Of a stretch of 64,000 nt of DNA, positions 19,731 to 32,487 are shown piece by piece. How positions within the stretch are numbered: position 1 is the stretch's first letter; each line of letters begins with the position of its first letter. Made by a program: the position numbers and the translations under genes. This stretch comes from Trichoplax adhaerens (taxonomy: Eukaryota; Placozoa; Uniplacotomia; Trichoplacea; Trichoplacidae), in NCBI RefSeq assembly GCF_000150275.1, contig NW_002060973.1, positions 33,364 through 97,363 of the forward strand. The letters run 5' to 3'. The notes below the pieces were generated by a model. That model ran no database searches, had not been told where the DNA came from, and saw nothing but the letters and a program-made list of their open reading frames with translations.

Positions 19731-22700
19731 ATGGCGGAAGATGAGAGCAAAGACCACGAAAAACAAACCAATATTGCAAAGGTAGAGTGTAACTTGCTTC
19801 CTACGATATTGACATTCCAATTTATGTCTGTAGATTGATGAAAGATTGATTTCTGTACCGTGAACACTGGATGAGGTGATCCAGAAAAATTAATCGAGCT
19901 TGCAGTATGCTGACTATAAGGTTGCACTGTATTTGTTGTCTATCTATTTACTGAACGCGTCTATCGGATAAAGTAGAGTTTACTACGTATAAAGAGTGCC
20001 AGCGTTCGCTACAGCTATGACGTAGAATAGATAACTTAAAATAGAATTGCGAGCATACCCTATGCAGTACATCAGCAAATAATTTATCCGTTTCAAGGTG
20101 ATAATGTCCTGCTACCTTGGTCTAGATTCCTTCTCCAGACGTCTACGTACAGTATTACTTTACCACAAGCTTGGTTACATTAAAAACTGGTCAATTTGTA
20201 TCTAAATTTAAATGAATCAGCGCATCGTGTCGAATTGATTATTCGTACTAAAATGGATATGAATTACACTGCAGGTGTCATCGTTCAAGCAAGCCTTCTC
20301 TTTTATCAAGGACAGTTCGCACTATCAAGAAATAGAAGCCAGCAGCTCATCGTCGAATATAAGGTTACCAGTATTCATTTCCAAAAATATTGATGTCAGA
20401 TACTGTAGCTATAAATATTTATACAATATAATGACAGTCATTGACAATGAACTGACTAATAGTGCTCATGAAGTGAAATAAGTAACACATTGCTAACATT
20501 AGATGATGTCTTGCTTGTCAAATACAGTCTTCCTCGACAACCTTTAAACACTAACTGTATCACCGTCAATCCTAAACAGGTATCGTAGTAATTAACTTAT
20601 CTAACAAACTACGCGTATTACGCAAAACTATATTGGATTTTAATTATCGTTATCGAATATTGATTGATTGGCTTAGTATACCTACTGTAATAATATAAGT
20701 AGCGTTTTTATGTGCAGGGTAACTTTATGATTGTTCACCTTATTGTACATTGGTTGTTCCTTGTAGCGTATACGGTTTATTCTATAGAACTGAATATCGT
20801 GTTGGTAATTCACCTTCGCTCTAGAATCATCTACGCTTTGAAAATTAATACCAATTGTCTATAGTTAGTCTTGTTTAATTTTAGCATTAGGCTATACGCG
20901 TATATTTCAATTTGATATAAAATTTTCGGTAACATGATAAGCTCTTTAGTATGTTATAAAAACTAATTTCCTCTATCATAAATACATTATAGAAAGGTAC
21001 AATGTGTCCTCAGTCTATAAAATGTACTGCTGCGATAATTGATTAGTATTAACGAAATTACTAATGTTATGCTATAGCGCGGCAACCCTATTATTCAATA
21101 TATCACTAGCGTCCCTTTGGAATATGGAGATATAGTTCCAGATTATGTCTTAGGCAAAACGACATGTGCTTTATATCTTAGGTATTTTTGTTAAATAATT
21201 AATACGCCTTCATTGTAATATATTCATACAGTAATTTATGTCATTCAGTTTCGGAATTAACTCAAAGGTTTGTTAAAGTTTAAGGTATCACAATTTACAT
21301 CCGAATTACATTCATGAACGGTTAAAGAAGCTTGGTTATGCCTTTGAAATGCGGATTCTTTTGGTGCAAGTCGACCTGGTAACTAGACAGGAACAGTCTA
21401 TAGAGAGAGAAATTTCTGAGTTTTCTACTATACTTAGTTTCTGAGAGTATCCTACAGTTTTACCAATGACAGACTGCCATTATTTAACTCACTAGTTTCT
21501 TGATTTTAATTATAGAAAGATTGTCAGCAGGCATTAAATGAATTAGCAAGAATAGCAGTTATGGCCGACTGCACATTAATTTTAGCTTGGAGGTATGTCA
21601 CGTTTGCGACACAATTAAGACTATTTTTGACTTTCAAATTTGTAAATATTTATCATTTCTAAAATTGGACCCTTAAAGACATGTCTGTCAATTATTTTCT
21701 ATCTAAACACCGGATCGATTGTTTATTCCTCGAATAAATATAACTAACTATAGGTTTTCATGTAATACGCTCTGGGCAATTTGAGATAACTTCATGAGAT
21801 ATTGCATATCTATGTATATGTGCTCTGACTGTAATTACTTGCACGCTGATTGTTTGAAAGCAAGTATGAATACTTTGAGAGGCATGTCTTAGTATTGCTT
21901 ATGATAAGCAGTTGAAAACAGTTGCGATTTTTAATCTTATACATGTGCAGTATGATGATGCATTCAAGTCGTTTAGAATAACTGTAAAGTGAATAGATTT
22001 TTATGTGTATTACTAGCATGCTATGTGGCTATTATGCCGCTCTAGTATATACTTACGAGATTAGGGAGAACGTGACTGAATATTAGATCAAACTTTAGAG
22101 TACCTAGTAGAATTCTTATTGATATTCTTAATCTGTTCAAGAATTTTGATTGAGAAATTGAACGTAATGCGATTTCATAATTTATTCGCATGTAATTGTA
22201 TTGTAGTAGTGAAGAAGCAGGTCGATATTTAGAAACATATAAAGCCTACGAAAATAAGCCTCCTGATTTATTGAAAGAAAAAGTGGACAAGGATTACCTT
22301 TCTAAGGTTCAACTACCTCTTATATCATGCGCATAATTTGTTCAATGAACTAGATCAATATTTCGCAACCTGCAAATTACCTTCTAGGCCATTCCATTAA
22401 TTTTTACCTTAATAGTTAACAGATTGCTTAACCACAATTAAATCAGTCAATCGTGGTGATGTCATTACTTTACAATCGACGTTTGGGGTAATAAAATCTT
22501 TCCTGATTGTAAAGACAGTAAATTCATAACGTTGAGTAATTGTAGGTGTCTACGTTATTTAGAGTATGGATAATATTATATCGGCGTCCGTCCAAGATTT
22601 GGCTTTATGTCCCGGGATCGGATTACAAAAGGTATGCAATATGATTGTTGTCTCAGCATATCATTTTAGTAATGAAGTAAGAATTTACGAGTAGAGTGAA

Positions 22701-22876
22701 TAGATCTCACCACCCAGTTAATAAAAGTTTCGAAAACGTTTTCTTTGACACAATTTGTGCTAATTTTCGACATTTTTCATTTAAAGGCGAAGAGAATTCA
22801 TGCACTTTTTCGAGAACCATTTTTAACAAAACATAAGAAAATCAAATCGGAGAATTACAATACTGGAGACAGCTAA
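19731..22876 (+). CDS. ERCC1: DNA excision repair protein ERCC1, 10 exons, 265 aa
   Basis: Non-catalytic partner of XPF; the heterodimer cuts 5' of lesions in nucleotide excision repair and acts in crosslink repair. Exons: 19731-19781, 20275-20363, 20528-20579, 21078-21181, 21285-21378, 21516-21592, 22207-22306, 22416-22487, 22563-22631, 22787-22876; phases close to 266 codons with TAA. The central nuclease-like domain shows [42 protein letters not shown] and [19 protein letters not shown], in the order of human ERCC1. The C-terminal tandem helix-hairpin-helix (XPF-binding) region is in exons 8-10, with LCPGIG and [11 protein letters not shown]. The N-terminus is shorter than in human (297 aa), and the XPA-binding part is mostly in the poorly conserved exons 2-3. 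Two adjacent acceptors at exon 7 differ by one codon; 22207 keeps the WSxEEAGRY spacing. Confidence 0.95.
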
Positions 22877-24614
22877 TCCTTCAGCGCTTCTATTGACAAT
22901 AATTGAATTAATCCTCAGCTCGATTAATCAAAAGCAAGATATTTAATTTCTCCCATTTACGCAAAATGCAAGCGCTATTTTGCCTACAAAGTGCAATTAA
23001 AGAAATCGTTTCATATTTGCAGTTCTGTAGATGCACACGCTGCTCTCCATCAACTGTAATCTCTGTTGCGTAAGATGAAATACAGTTTTTAGACAACATT
23101 TTTTTACTTGTGGCATCAGTTGTAGCTTTAACATGCGAACTATTTACGTACATTAGCGGTAGTTCTGATATTGGACAGTTTTTATAGTATGATTAATCGT
23201 ATTGTTGTATATTTTCTGCACTAGTTAATGATGGTTAGAGTAGATATACAAAGTATCAAAAACTACAGTCTGTGGTAAATGTAATTACCCGCCAGCATTG
23301 GTAATTTTGTATTTTGTTCCGTATATCTGACATCACAGAATAGGACTTTGTGTTAGATGTCGCCTACGCTTTAGCCTACCTAATATAAAATCAATCTCAA
23401 CATTGTTAACTGGTTATATTTATGCACAACGTGGAAACTGACCATAATGTTTTAGTACCATATCAAAGTCAATCGATGTAGCGTCGTAAACCTTCGCAAA
23501 GTGTTCTACCGACCATTTACGAAAAATTGAAACATCACGATTCTGCTACGCAATCATTTACATTAATATTAAAAGTGTGGTGATTATCATTTTCTTAGAT
23601 TTGAGCTATTATTACTTTATCTGGAGTACGACGATCAATTTGTTCATGTGAGTCTTTTATATCCATTTGTACATAATTCATACTGATTGCGATATGATAA
23701 TGGCTGATAGTAAAGCAAGTACAGGAAGCTTTTCTGTCATGTCTGATCTAGAATTAATTAGAAGTAATAAATTCGGAATGACAAATATGAAAAATACCGC
23801 GATGGACGTTGTTCTTAATGTGAGAATAAACATACTAATTAGATTATTTTTATTCCGTCATCGCCATCCTATATTTATTTAAATGCATCTTTAATCAGCA
23901 TGCGTGGGTTGAATATTTGAATAATATAAATTTACAAGTTGATTTTTTGGCTACCTGCTGATTTCTATTTATTAAAACATTTCTCCATCGGACAAATTTC
24001 TCATAGCATTAACTTTGTTTCCTATGCAATCCTGTAAATTTTTCCCGTCAAGTTCTTTCTTAAAAAATTTATTGCATACCGTAACACAAAATAACTTCAA
24101 GTGGGTGCTTTGCTTCAACTTTTCCCTCGCTCACTTACAATATCGAAGAAATTGATCAGATCTCTAGAAGCGATTGATTTAATTACGATCTTTCTCTACT
24201 GCTATTGCTTCATTACCAAACATCTACTTTGATAGAAAAAGTTCGCAAGGATAATTAACTTCCCTTGCAAGAAATCGGAAAACGTAAGTTTTGGGTTTTT
24301 TTAATCGAGCAAAATTCATTAGTTCTATCGAAATTATTGCATAGATTAACTTTGTCTCTTCATATTTTCATCACATGATTTGCATGATCGAATAAAGATA
24401 AAATTTTTCTAATTTTTTTCACTTTTTGTTCGAAAGTTCGCTAGAACGATCCTATTCTTACTTTATGATCTGAATGTTTGTTACCGCTTTAGGACTCTTC
24501 CATTTTATATCTTAAACAATTTTCAAAAGTTACTAACCAAGAAAGAAAAATATTGCAATTCGGCAGTAATATTTTCCGGTATAAAATCAGTTAGTCCAAT
24601 TAGTGGCATTAAAC
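22877..24614. other. ERCC1 to L1-type receptor 1 intergenic region
   Basis: AT-rich. Apart from the doubtful minus-strand stretches at 22908-23545 there is a plus-strand ATG frame at 23702-23830 (MADSKASTGSFSVMSD...) that could be a first exon, but no continuation was found. No pentamer array precedes the receptor gene. Confidence 0.45.
22908..23545 (-). CDS. Possible 3' exons of an unrecognised minus-strand gene
   Basis: Two open stretches look more coding than chance: one at about 23545-23430 containing FRKWSVEHFAKVYDA, and one from about 23170 to a TAA at 22908 containing YATEITVDGEQRVHLQNC with five cysteines. I cannot join them with certainty or find a start, and neither matches a family I know. 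They lie between the ERCC1 3' end and the first L1-type receptor. This could also be a decayed gene. Confidence 0.2.
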
Positions 24615-27600
24615 ATGAGGAATAAATTGTTTTTAATCAAGATTTGGCTTTTTATCTTGGCAATATTATTGATTGATTTAATTCACTGTCAAAGCAGTTC
24701 ACAAAAATCGCCGACAATTATTTTTCCAATGTTAAATTATGTTGGTAATAATGCCATTGATACAAACGCTTCTTTGGAATTTGTTGTTCCGTGTTCAGTC
24801 ATGTTTGGAGATCAGCGGCGTTGGCTTCACAATGGCGTGATTGTACAGTATAACGATCGAATCAAGATCAAAAATTATGCATTAAGTATTGAGCCGTTCC
24901 AATTACAAGATTCAGGCACTTATCGGTGTCAAGCATCAAATCGTTATGGAACTGCAATAAGTCGTTACGCGAAGATAGAAGCAGCTAAAGTACCTGTTAT
25001 TGATAGTGCAGGAGTATCTTATCAGCTTCAACCAGGTATAGCTGCTAACTTAAATTGCCAATTGCCATCAAGTCAATCACCAATGCCGAGCCTGATTTAT
25101 TGGAAACAACGATCAACAAATAAAATAATCGTAGAAGATGAACGAATCACTGTATCCGCGGTCAATGGAAATTTATATTTTGCTAACACACAAGTATCGG
25201 ATTCTAATGAGTACCAATGTCATGTCGTTTTTACATTGCGCCATCCCTATCGTCAGCGGGATAATCGTAATATCAGTTTAAATGGAAATTGGCAGACTGT
25301 ACGTATTAGTGGAGCACCATTTACACAAACACATCCATTCGCAGAAATTCTTGCTTCTGCAACACATGTAGTAGAAGGAGATTACATTGTCCTCGAGTGT
25401 ATAGTAGGCGGTTATCCGATTCCCGATGTGGCATGGTATAAAGATGGTCGCACTCTAGAACCTAGTAATAGTGTGGCCTATCAATTATCAGCTCGATCTC
25501 GACGCCTTCGCATTACCGAAGCCAAATCTACCGACAGTGGCATTTACACTTGCATAACTAAAAATCGCCATTCTACTACCAATACGTCTGTAACTTTGCA
25601 CATCTATACGGAACCACTATGGATCAGCCCTCCAGAAGATACTTACATTTTAGAAAAGAAACGCTTCGATTGGCCTTGCCTAGCATCCGGTATCGACATT
25701 ACTTACAAGTGGTTTATCAATGGGAAACCGATAACTAATTCATCGAGATATCAAAGTTGGCCAAATGGTACCTTAACAATCCACGATGTCAAAGTAAGCG
25801 ACACAGCAATCTATACTTGTAATGCTGAGACACTATTTGAAAATATCGCCCAATCTGCTTACCTTAATGTCAGTATACGAGCTCCTGTTATTCAATATTT
25901 CCCTCACAGTATTATTCATCTTAATGCTGGAGATAGAGCTAGAATTTATTGTAATGCAACTGGTGGTCCAACACCTGTCATCAGCTTTCTTAAAGATGGT
26001 AAACCATTGCAAGATCAGGCCACCGATCGAATAGAATTAATCCAAGGTATTGGATTAATTATACAGAATATTTCATTAGCAGACGCTGGTCAATATGGAT
26101 GTGTAGCTAAAAATCGGTTGGGTACTACTGAACGGTATGTAACTATAATTGTTTATCAGCAGACGGAGGTTAAAATCCAACCTGTCAATATCATCAATAA
26201 GAAAAATACCAATTTAACCCTGTCATGTTCTATCTATAAAGATAGTCGATTAAGAATCAATGTTACATGGTTGACAGCTATGGAGAATCACGTTACCAAG
26301 TATACCATTGCTACTTATCAAGAAAGTAAAAATCTATATATTAGCACGTTATCGCTATATCAAGTCCAAGTTCATGATAGCGGTACTTATACTTGCATAG
26401 TAGAAACGTTTGTACCCACTAAAGGTATCATTGAAAGTACGGCTCGAAGCGAAATTACCATCAAGAAGCAAGATGTTCCTGATCCACCTTATAATGTCCA
26501 TTGCTATAGTCTTAATACATCTGCAATTCGACTAGAATGGACAGCTGGTGATAGCAATTTAGCAGCGATTAAAGAATTTAACTTAGCCGTTGTTATGACA
26601 ACTATTTCTTCATTGCCTAGATCTATAATGACTGCCAATGTTTCCGCATCCATTAATTCTATTGATGTGCCGGTTCAACCCTATAACACCTATCTACTTT
26701 TCGTTGCAGCAACAAATTTATATGGCATTGGTCTTACAACTCGTACCGAATGTAACGCAACAATATATGATATTCCTCATCTTGTACCATCCTATTTGCG
26801 CGCTCGAGCAAGTTCATATACAGCTGATGTAATTTATACAAGCTGGATTCCAATACCCCGTATTTATTATAACGCCCCTGGCTTTGGTTATAAAATCGTT
26901 GTCAATAGGGTAACGCCGAATGGTTTACAACGTGTGAAAAGATCTGCAACAGCAACGGTTCGATACGGCAATGTATCAAGTGAGATTATTGAAGGGCTAC
27001 TACCAAATATGATCTATGAAGTTAAAGTTATTTCCTTCAATGATATGGGCGATAGTGATGTCGATGGAGAGACCCTATTGGTGAGAACTGGAGAATCTCC
27101 GCCAACCTTTGTTCCATCAAATCTGTATATCTACCCTATTGCGCCAACAAGAGCTTGGCTTGCTTGGCATACTAATAAAAGTATGCAACGATATAATATT
27201 CAAGGTTATAAGGTGAGAGTTTGAATTCAGTTTAAGCTTCCGGTATTTTAATTCCTTATAGGATACCTGATATTTCTCGTAGAACAATTCTACGTCTAGT
27301 GACATTATGTATAGTATGGATTTATGATAAATTTAAAATTGAACAAATATATTACTTGTATGTCTTAAATATTCTAAGATCGCCCTTATAACCGTAATAT
27401 TTTGATTTTTTGGTATATGGCGTTTAAGTTGCGTACTAACGCTTTTTAATTTTTGAAGAACGCTAACGATTTTGCTTTATTTGCGGTTATTAGGTTGCAT
27501 ATTGGATTGAAAGTGATATTCAGACCACTTCAACTATTAATGCGGCCAATAATGCCACCGAAATCATTATTGAAGATTTACGGCCTTATCGAAATTATAC

Positions 27601-28806
27601 CTTTCAAATCACTAGTATTGGAAATGGTGGTGTTAGTACACTGAGTTTAACTCGAACTCGAGCAATGACATCATTAGTTCCAGGTAAACATGATCATTAT
27701 GTTCTCGAGTTACTTTGACTTCGAATTGCGTCATTTAGTAAAAGTTCATTAATACACTGAATACAAGCTGCATTTATCTAGACATTAATTTAACGTATAC
27801 ATCGAACCTAATTTCTACTTTCTTAAGTCTATTGTTACTCATTGACATCAATAAGAAAATCTTCCAAATTTATTGTATTGTAGGTCCAGTTCGGAGTTTT
27901 GAAATTATACGTAATCGACTTGGAACGATCGAAATAGCTTGGTCATCGCCTATGAACACCAATGGGCCAGTATTAAATTATCGTATACAGTGCACTGATG
28001 CTGTCTATACTGATATACCTCCAAGAATTGTTGTTACGTCAAATAATGGTACTTACTTGAGTTTGCCGTTCCAATTCAGTTATGGTTACTATATTTTTAG
28101 TATTATGGCCAAAAATGCTATTGGCTACGGAGTTCCTATCACAACTGAAAAGCGAGTTATTGCCTATGGTCCTCTACCTCCGCAAAATTTAACAGCATTA
28201 CACGTTAGCAATGTTAGCACCACTCTAGCTTGGACTATCGATTCTGTTCGCTATGTTGATGGTTTTGTATTAGAAATGAAACGCACTCAAGATGCTGCTT
28301 ATCAATACTTTGATACGAAAATTGGTGTGGCTCAAAGACAAATAACTATTAATGATTTAACTCCAGGAACAGTTTATCAATTTATTATGCGTTCAAAACA
28401 TGAGGAACTAATCGGTGATCTCCATACTGGCGAATTAAGTATACAAACTAAATCGGATAAAGACAATATTCGAGATACTAATGATTCCACCTTACAAATT
28501 ATTCTAATTGCATCGAGCATTGGTCTATTTTGTATTATCATTACAATTGTTATAATTGTGATTGTTAGGCAGCGAAAAAAGCGCAATCAAGACAATCATA
28601 GCAATTTTGGCTATGTTGTAACAATCAAAGGCAAAAGCCGTCGTAATTCCATAGATACTATACGTCCTCCCGCACCAATAACAAGTAATGAAGGCGTTAT
28701 TTTATCACGTTTGGATCCTAGCAGACCAACATCGACACTACAAATGCCGGCATTTTATCCTCATCTACAAGATAGTGAATCAGACTTACATCATGGCGAA
28801 GAATAA
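24615..28806 (+). CDS. L1CAM-family adhesion receptor 1 (6 Ig + 5 FN3), 3 exons, 1236 aa
   Basis: Type I membrane cell-adhesion receptor. Exons: 24615-27212, 27494-27683, 27884-28806; phases close. The frame can be extended to a GTG at 24603, but ATG 24615 gives a clean signal peptide (MRNKLFLIKIW, then a hydrophobic core to HCQ). Six Ig-type domains are read from Cys pairs with YxC-type ends (e.g. DSGTYRCQAS, DSGIYTC, DAGQYGCVAKN). They are followed by five fibronectin III domains, FN2 with the PGFGYKI motif. One transmembrane helix follows (LIASSIGLFCIIITIVIIVIV, then RQRKKR). The 6 Ig + 5 FN3 order is the L1CAM/neuroglian/neurofascin plan. The roughly 75-residue tail lacks FIGxY but has FGYVVTIKG and a Pro/Ser-rich end. 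Contactins (GPI-linked) and sidekick are excluded by the TM segment and domain count. Confidence 0.9.
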
Positions 28807-31453
28807 ATTACTCTAATTATTTGCTGTACTTTTATGTCTTAACTTACTTTTGACTATCTATGTTATGATGCATGAGCGTTTAAACTCTTATTATTGTAAT
28901 CATCTTCATATATAAAAATGATACAGTACATTCTAAGTTAAATTGTAACCTATAATTTAAATTATACTATTCATATTCAAAATCGATATAGTCAGCAGCA
29001 TGTTGATATATGGAATTAATACACTGTGTACATTGTACACTATACTTAGAATCGATCTCATTTGATACTTCTACATCCGTATATCCTAAATTATCTTACT
29101 AATTATAATAATTACTTAGTTGATTACCAGGCGGTAGGCTTTCAGGTAGTGAGTAACAAGTATATGAAATGATTACCGGTATTTATTAGCGAGAGCTTAT
29201 GAAAGATTATTCCATACTTGTTGCTTAGCCTTTAGAACATTGATTTATTATGAATACCGTTGCAGCAGTTGAAATGATGATGGCCAGCCATCATTTCTAT
29301 AATTAAATTTACTGCTACAACTGCTTCCGTTAATCCTTCAAGTGTAAAACTTGATTTCTGCACCAGGACATAAAGTACAATATATCGTACTGCTTAACTA
29401 TCATACAGCATCTTTTATTCTAGTGATATACTAATGTAATGTTATTTCGCAATTATCATAAACTAACACTATCATAACAGCCACATAGTTCTGGTGCTTA
29501 TGATTCTGTATGGGCTATATCTAAATTGATCTAATAATGATCATTTTCGAGTTTCGTTACAGTTGCCCAAACGATACACTTTTAATCAGTAGTCAATCGT
29601 ATGATAATTTATGGCGTACTGTTTTTCAGCATTAACATGTATAAATCTTCATTTGAACACCTGCGTCATTAGTATCAGTCAGTTAAGATTGCTATTATGC
29701 TATTTTATAGACCATGTAATTGGCAATTTTCTTTTTCTTTTTTAATTTATCAAATTAGCTGGATATCATAACACGTAATTCTTTAATATTAGATATTGCC
29801 AGATGCAAAGTAGATGAGCAAAGGCAGATTTTTTCAAATTTATATTTGAAGTGTGTAGTAATTAATCATATCATAGGGCAATAATCTTATAACTGCAAGG
29901 CTATATCACTTGTTGTGACTTATAGACTCTGTAGCAAATGCAAACAGATCAAGAAATCACGACGTGGGAGTATTGTATAACTTGCAATATTTCTCAGGTA
30001 TAATCTCGACATATACCTTAACCTATAGTAATAAATAAAATTGAATGATGAACTGGAAATTAGGTCGTACCGCGAAAATTCTCGATTTAATGTAATGGAT
30101 TTTAATTTCGCAAAGTACCAGTACAAGATCATCTTGTATGTGGTAATATAATTAGTTTGGCAAAGAATTAGCAATTTATACAAGTTAAAATTAACTTGAG
30201 AAACTAGCGGCAATTTGCAATTGGCCGTAACGAATTTTTGTGTCCTAGGTATATGATGATATTATACAGCATCAATAATCAGAAATTCTGCAAGTTAATT
30301 AGTGCAAACTTCTTTAGTTAGCCCAAGGTATCTAGTCGCATTTATCGTTATAGGCGAGCATGCGGTACCGTACTTTATCACAGCCTTGCATTATTTATGC
30401 CAGATACGCATATTTTAGGAAGCAATTGATGGCGGTAATTAAATATTTATTTTTTATTAAAAATTAATTCTATTGTATGTAAAAATACAGCTTTAATATT
30501 ACATGTGATATATATGAGCTGTGCGCGTACGTATATGGGTAGAGGGAAAACATTTTTTAGAATTATTTTTATACATTATTATTTCGTGATATTTACACAA
30601 TACTCGGCAATTTATTTATCTTTGCTTATGTGAAAATATGTATTACACGTATCACTACGATTTAGTATCCATTAAAAGCCTCATTTGATATCATAAGCAA
30701 GAGCCGGTGTAGTAGTCTACGTCAATTCGCTAGATTAGCGTCATCGCATAAGGAAGACTAGTTTTGAATAAAATTTTAAAAATGTGAAAACTTAGAAATA
30801 TCAACTAACCGTTCCATTTCAAGTTTAAATTAGGGTGACCAATTTTTAGTATTATACCGTAGCTCGAACCGGATATCTTATTTAGATATTTAAGCGATCG
30901 CTCTATAACTTGCGATTTAAAGTATAACATTCAATATCTACTAGATGTACTGGCGAATACTTTTACAAATTCATTTTGAGTTAATACTGTGTACACATTA
31001 TCTTCACAATTGAAACAGTACTCATATTCAGAAAAACTTATAGGAATATAAATTTGCACGTTGAGGAAATGCCTGCTAATTCAAAAGTTCGATAACTAGT
31101 GATACGATACTCTTGTTACTCAGTTAATAAACTATATTATTGAATATACTGTACAATCAACAAACAACCAGCATCTAATTAACAAGGCATTCATACATTA
31201 TGTACATTTAGCATGGTCTTGTCCTGCTTTAGATTAATTATGAAGAAAACACACTTAAGTAACTGGATGCTATCTTGCGAATCTCGATAAAACATAAAAA
31301 GCTTGCCATTATAATCATTTCATTCCCTCTAATTGATAACTTCGTCAAATTTCGAGGCTATCATTATAATGTTATATGATTGATTATATATTCTCTTTAG
31401 CCTCAACGCGACTAGTAAATTAAGCAGCTTCCATTTTTTGTCGTTAATCCTTG
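28807..31453. other. Intergenic region with no supported gene
   Basis: AT-rich DNA following L1-type receptor 1. Short frames such as 29920-30213 (minus) have no features. The only structure noted is a nested inverted repeat at 29265-29324. Confidence 0.45.
29265..29324. repeat. Nested inverted repeat (possible hairpin)
   Basis: GCAGTTG at 29265-29271 pairs with CAACTGC at 29318-29324, and inside it GAAATGATG at 29271-29279 pairs with CATCATTTC at 29289-29297. The inner arm is a clean 9-bp stem with a 9-nt loop; the outer arm is offset, so a single continuous hairpin is imperfect. Confidence 0.5.
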
Positions 31454-32487
31454 TTAAACTTTCTGACTATTTATATTTTTTGCTTTATTGTTCGTCTTTC
31501 GAGAAGATCCTGCAGTTTTTGTAGTTGTGGACTCTGTTGCCTTGGATCCTCCAATAGTCTTAGTTTTCTTAGATTTCGTAACTGTCTTTGGTTTTTTGTC
31601 ACCGTTGGAAATGCTATCGCCATTTTGAGTAGTTTGCTTCTCTACTTTGGTGTTGCTAAGACCAGTGTCAATTCTACTTGTCGCTTTTGCCTTTTTTTTA
31701 CTTTTGCCTTCCCCTTTTTTTCCATTTACAGTATTAGAAGAGGTATTTGATGTTAAGTTGTTAGTAGAGTTGGGTTTTACAGATGGCTTTAAATATGGTC
31801 TGCTTTTATCTCTTCCTTTCGCTGCTTTAATAACGTTTTGCATGGTAATAACTTTTTGTGCTGCTTCACTAAAAGCATCATCACAGCTAACTTTTTGTCC
31901 TCGATGGTTTTTCTAAATGGACAGCAAGATAGAGAATGATAATTTTTATAATAATTTGTTGCAACTTGACGTCTTCATATTAGTATCACTCGTTTGAAAC
32001 TGTTTGTAGGTCAATGAGTACCTTACCTGATTACATCGACGACACAGATTGGGTGCATACATTTTTCCCGGAAAATCACCACATAAGCAGTTGATACAAA
32101 ACCGAACTCCACAAAACTTACATCGATAAGTCTATAGTTAACAAATGATAGAAATGCTTCATTAGCATGCATATGTTTATTAATCTAAGTAGTCAATATC
32201 ATGGCTTTTACTAGGATACATCCGCATATCAATGAACAGTAATCGATTAAGAGGCTCTTATTTTATCATTGATGGTTCACATTTCTGAATGCTCCTTTAC
32301 CTGCATTGGTCACGGTACTTGTACTTATGTATACTGATACTATTACCGTAAATTTAGAACATAGCTTGCGAAAATTATATTCTAATTCCATTAAAGTATC
32401 ATGAGTTGGAATCTGCTGACAGACTAAATTGTTAAGATATGGCTGCATACTGAGTATAGTATCAATTAATATTATCAAAATTCTCAT
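31454..32487 (-). CDS. Small Cys-rich (zinc-ribbon-like) protein with basic tail, 3 exons, about 234 aa
   Basis: Exons in transcription order: 32487-32347 (start uncertain), 32131-32027, 31912-31454; all junctions are phase 0 and GT-AG. The 35-codon middle exon has a tight cysteine pattern, CKFCGVRFCINCLCGDFPG then CRRC, typical of a structural zinc-binding fold. The last exon encodes a roughly 150-residue Lys/Ser/Thr/Asn-rich disordered tail with runs such as KSKKKAK, which may be nuclear-targeting or nucleic-acid binding. I do not recognise the family. The first exon rests only on an open frame ending at a compatible donor; the frame can also be opened by a GTG at 32493. Exons 2-3 are much better supported than exon 1. 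Confidence 0.55.
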
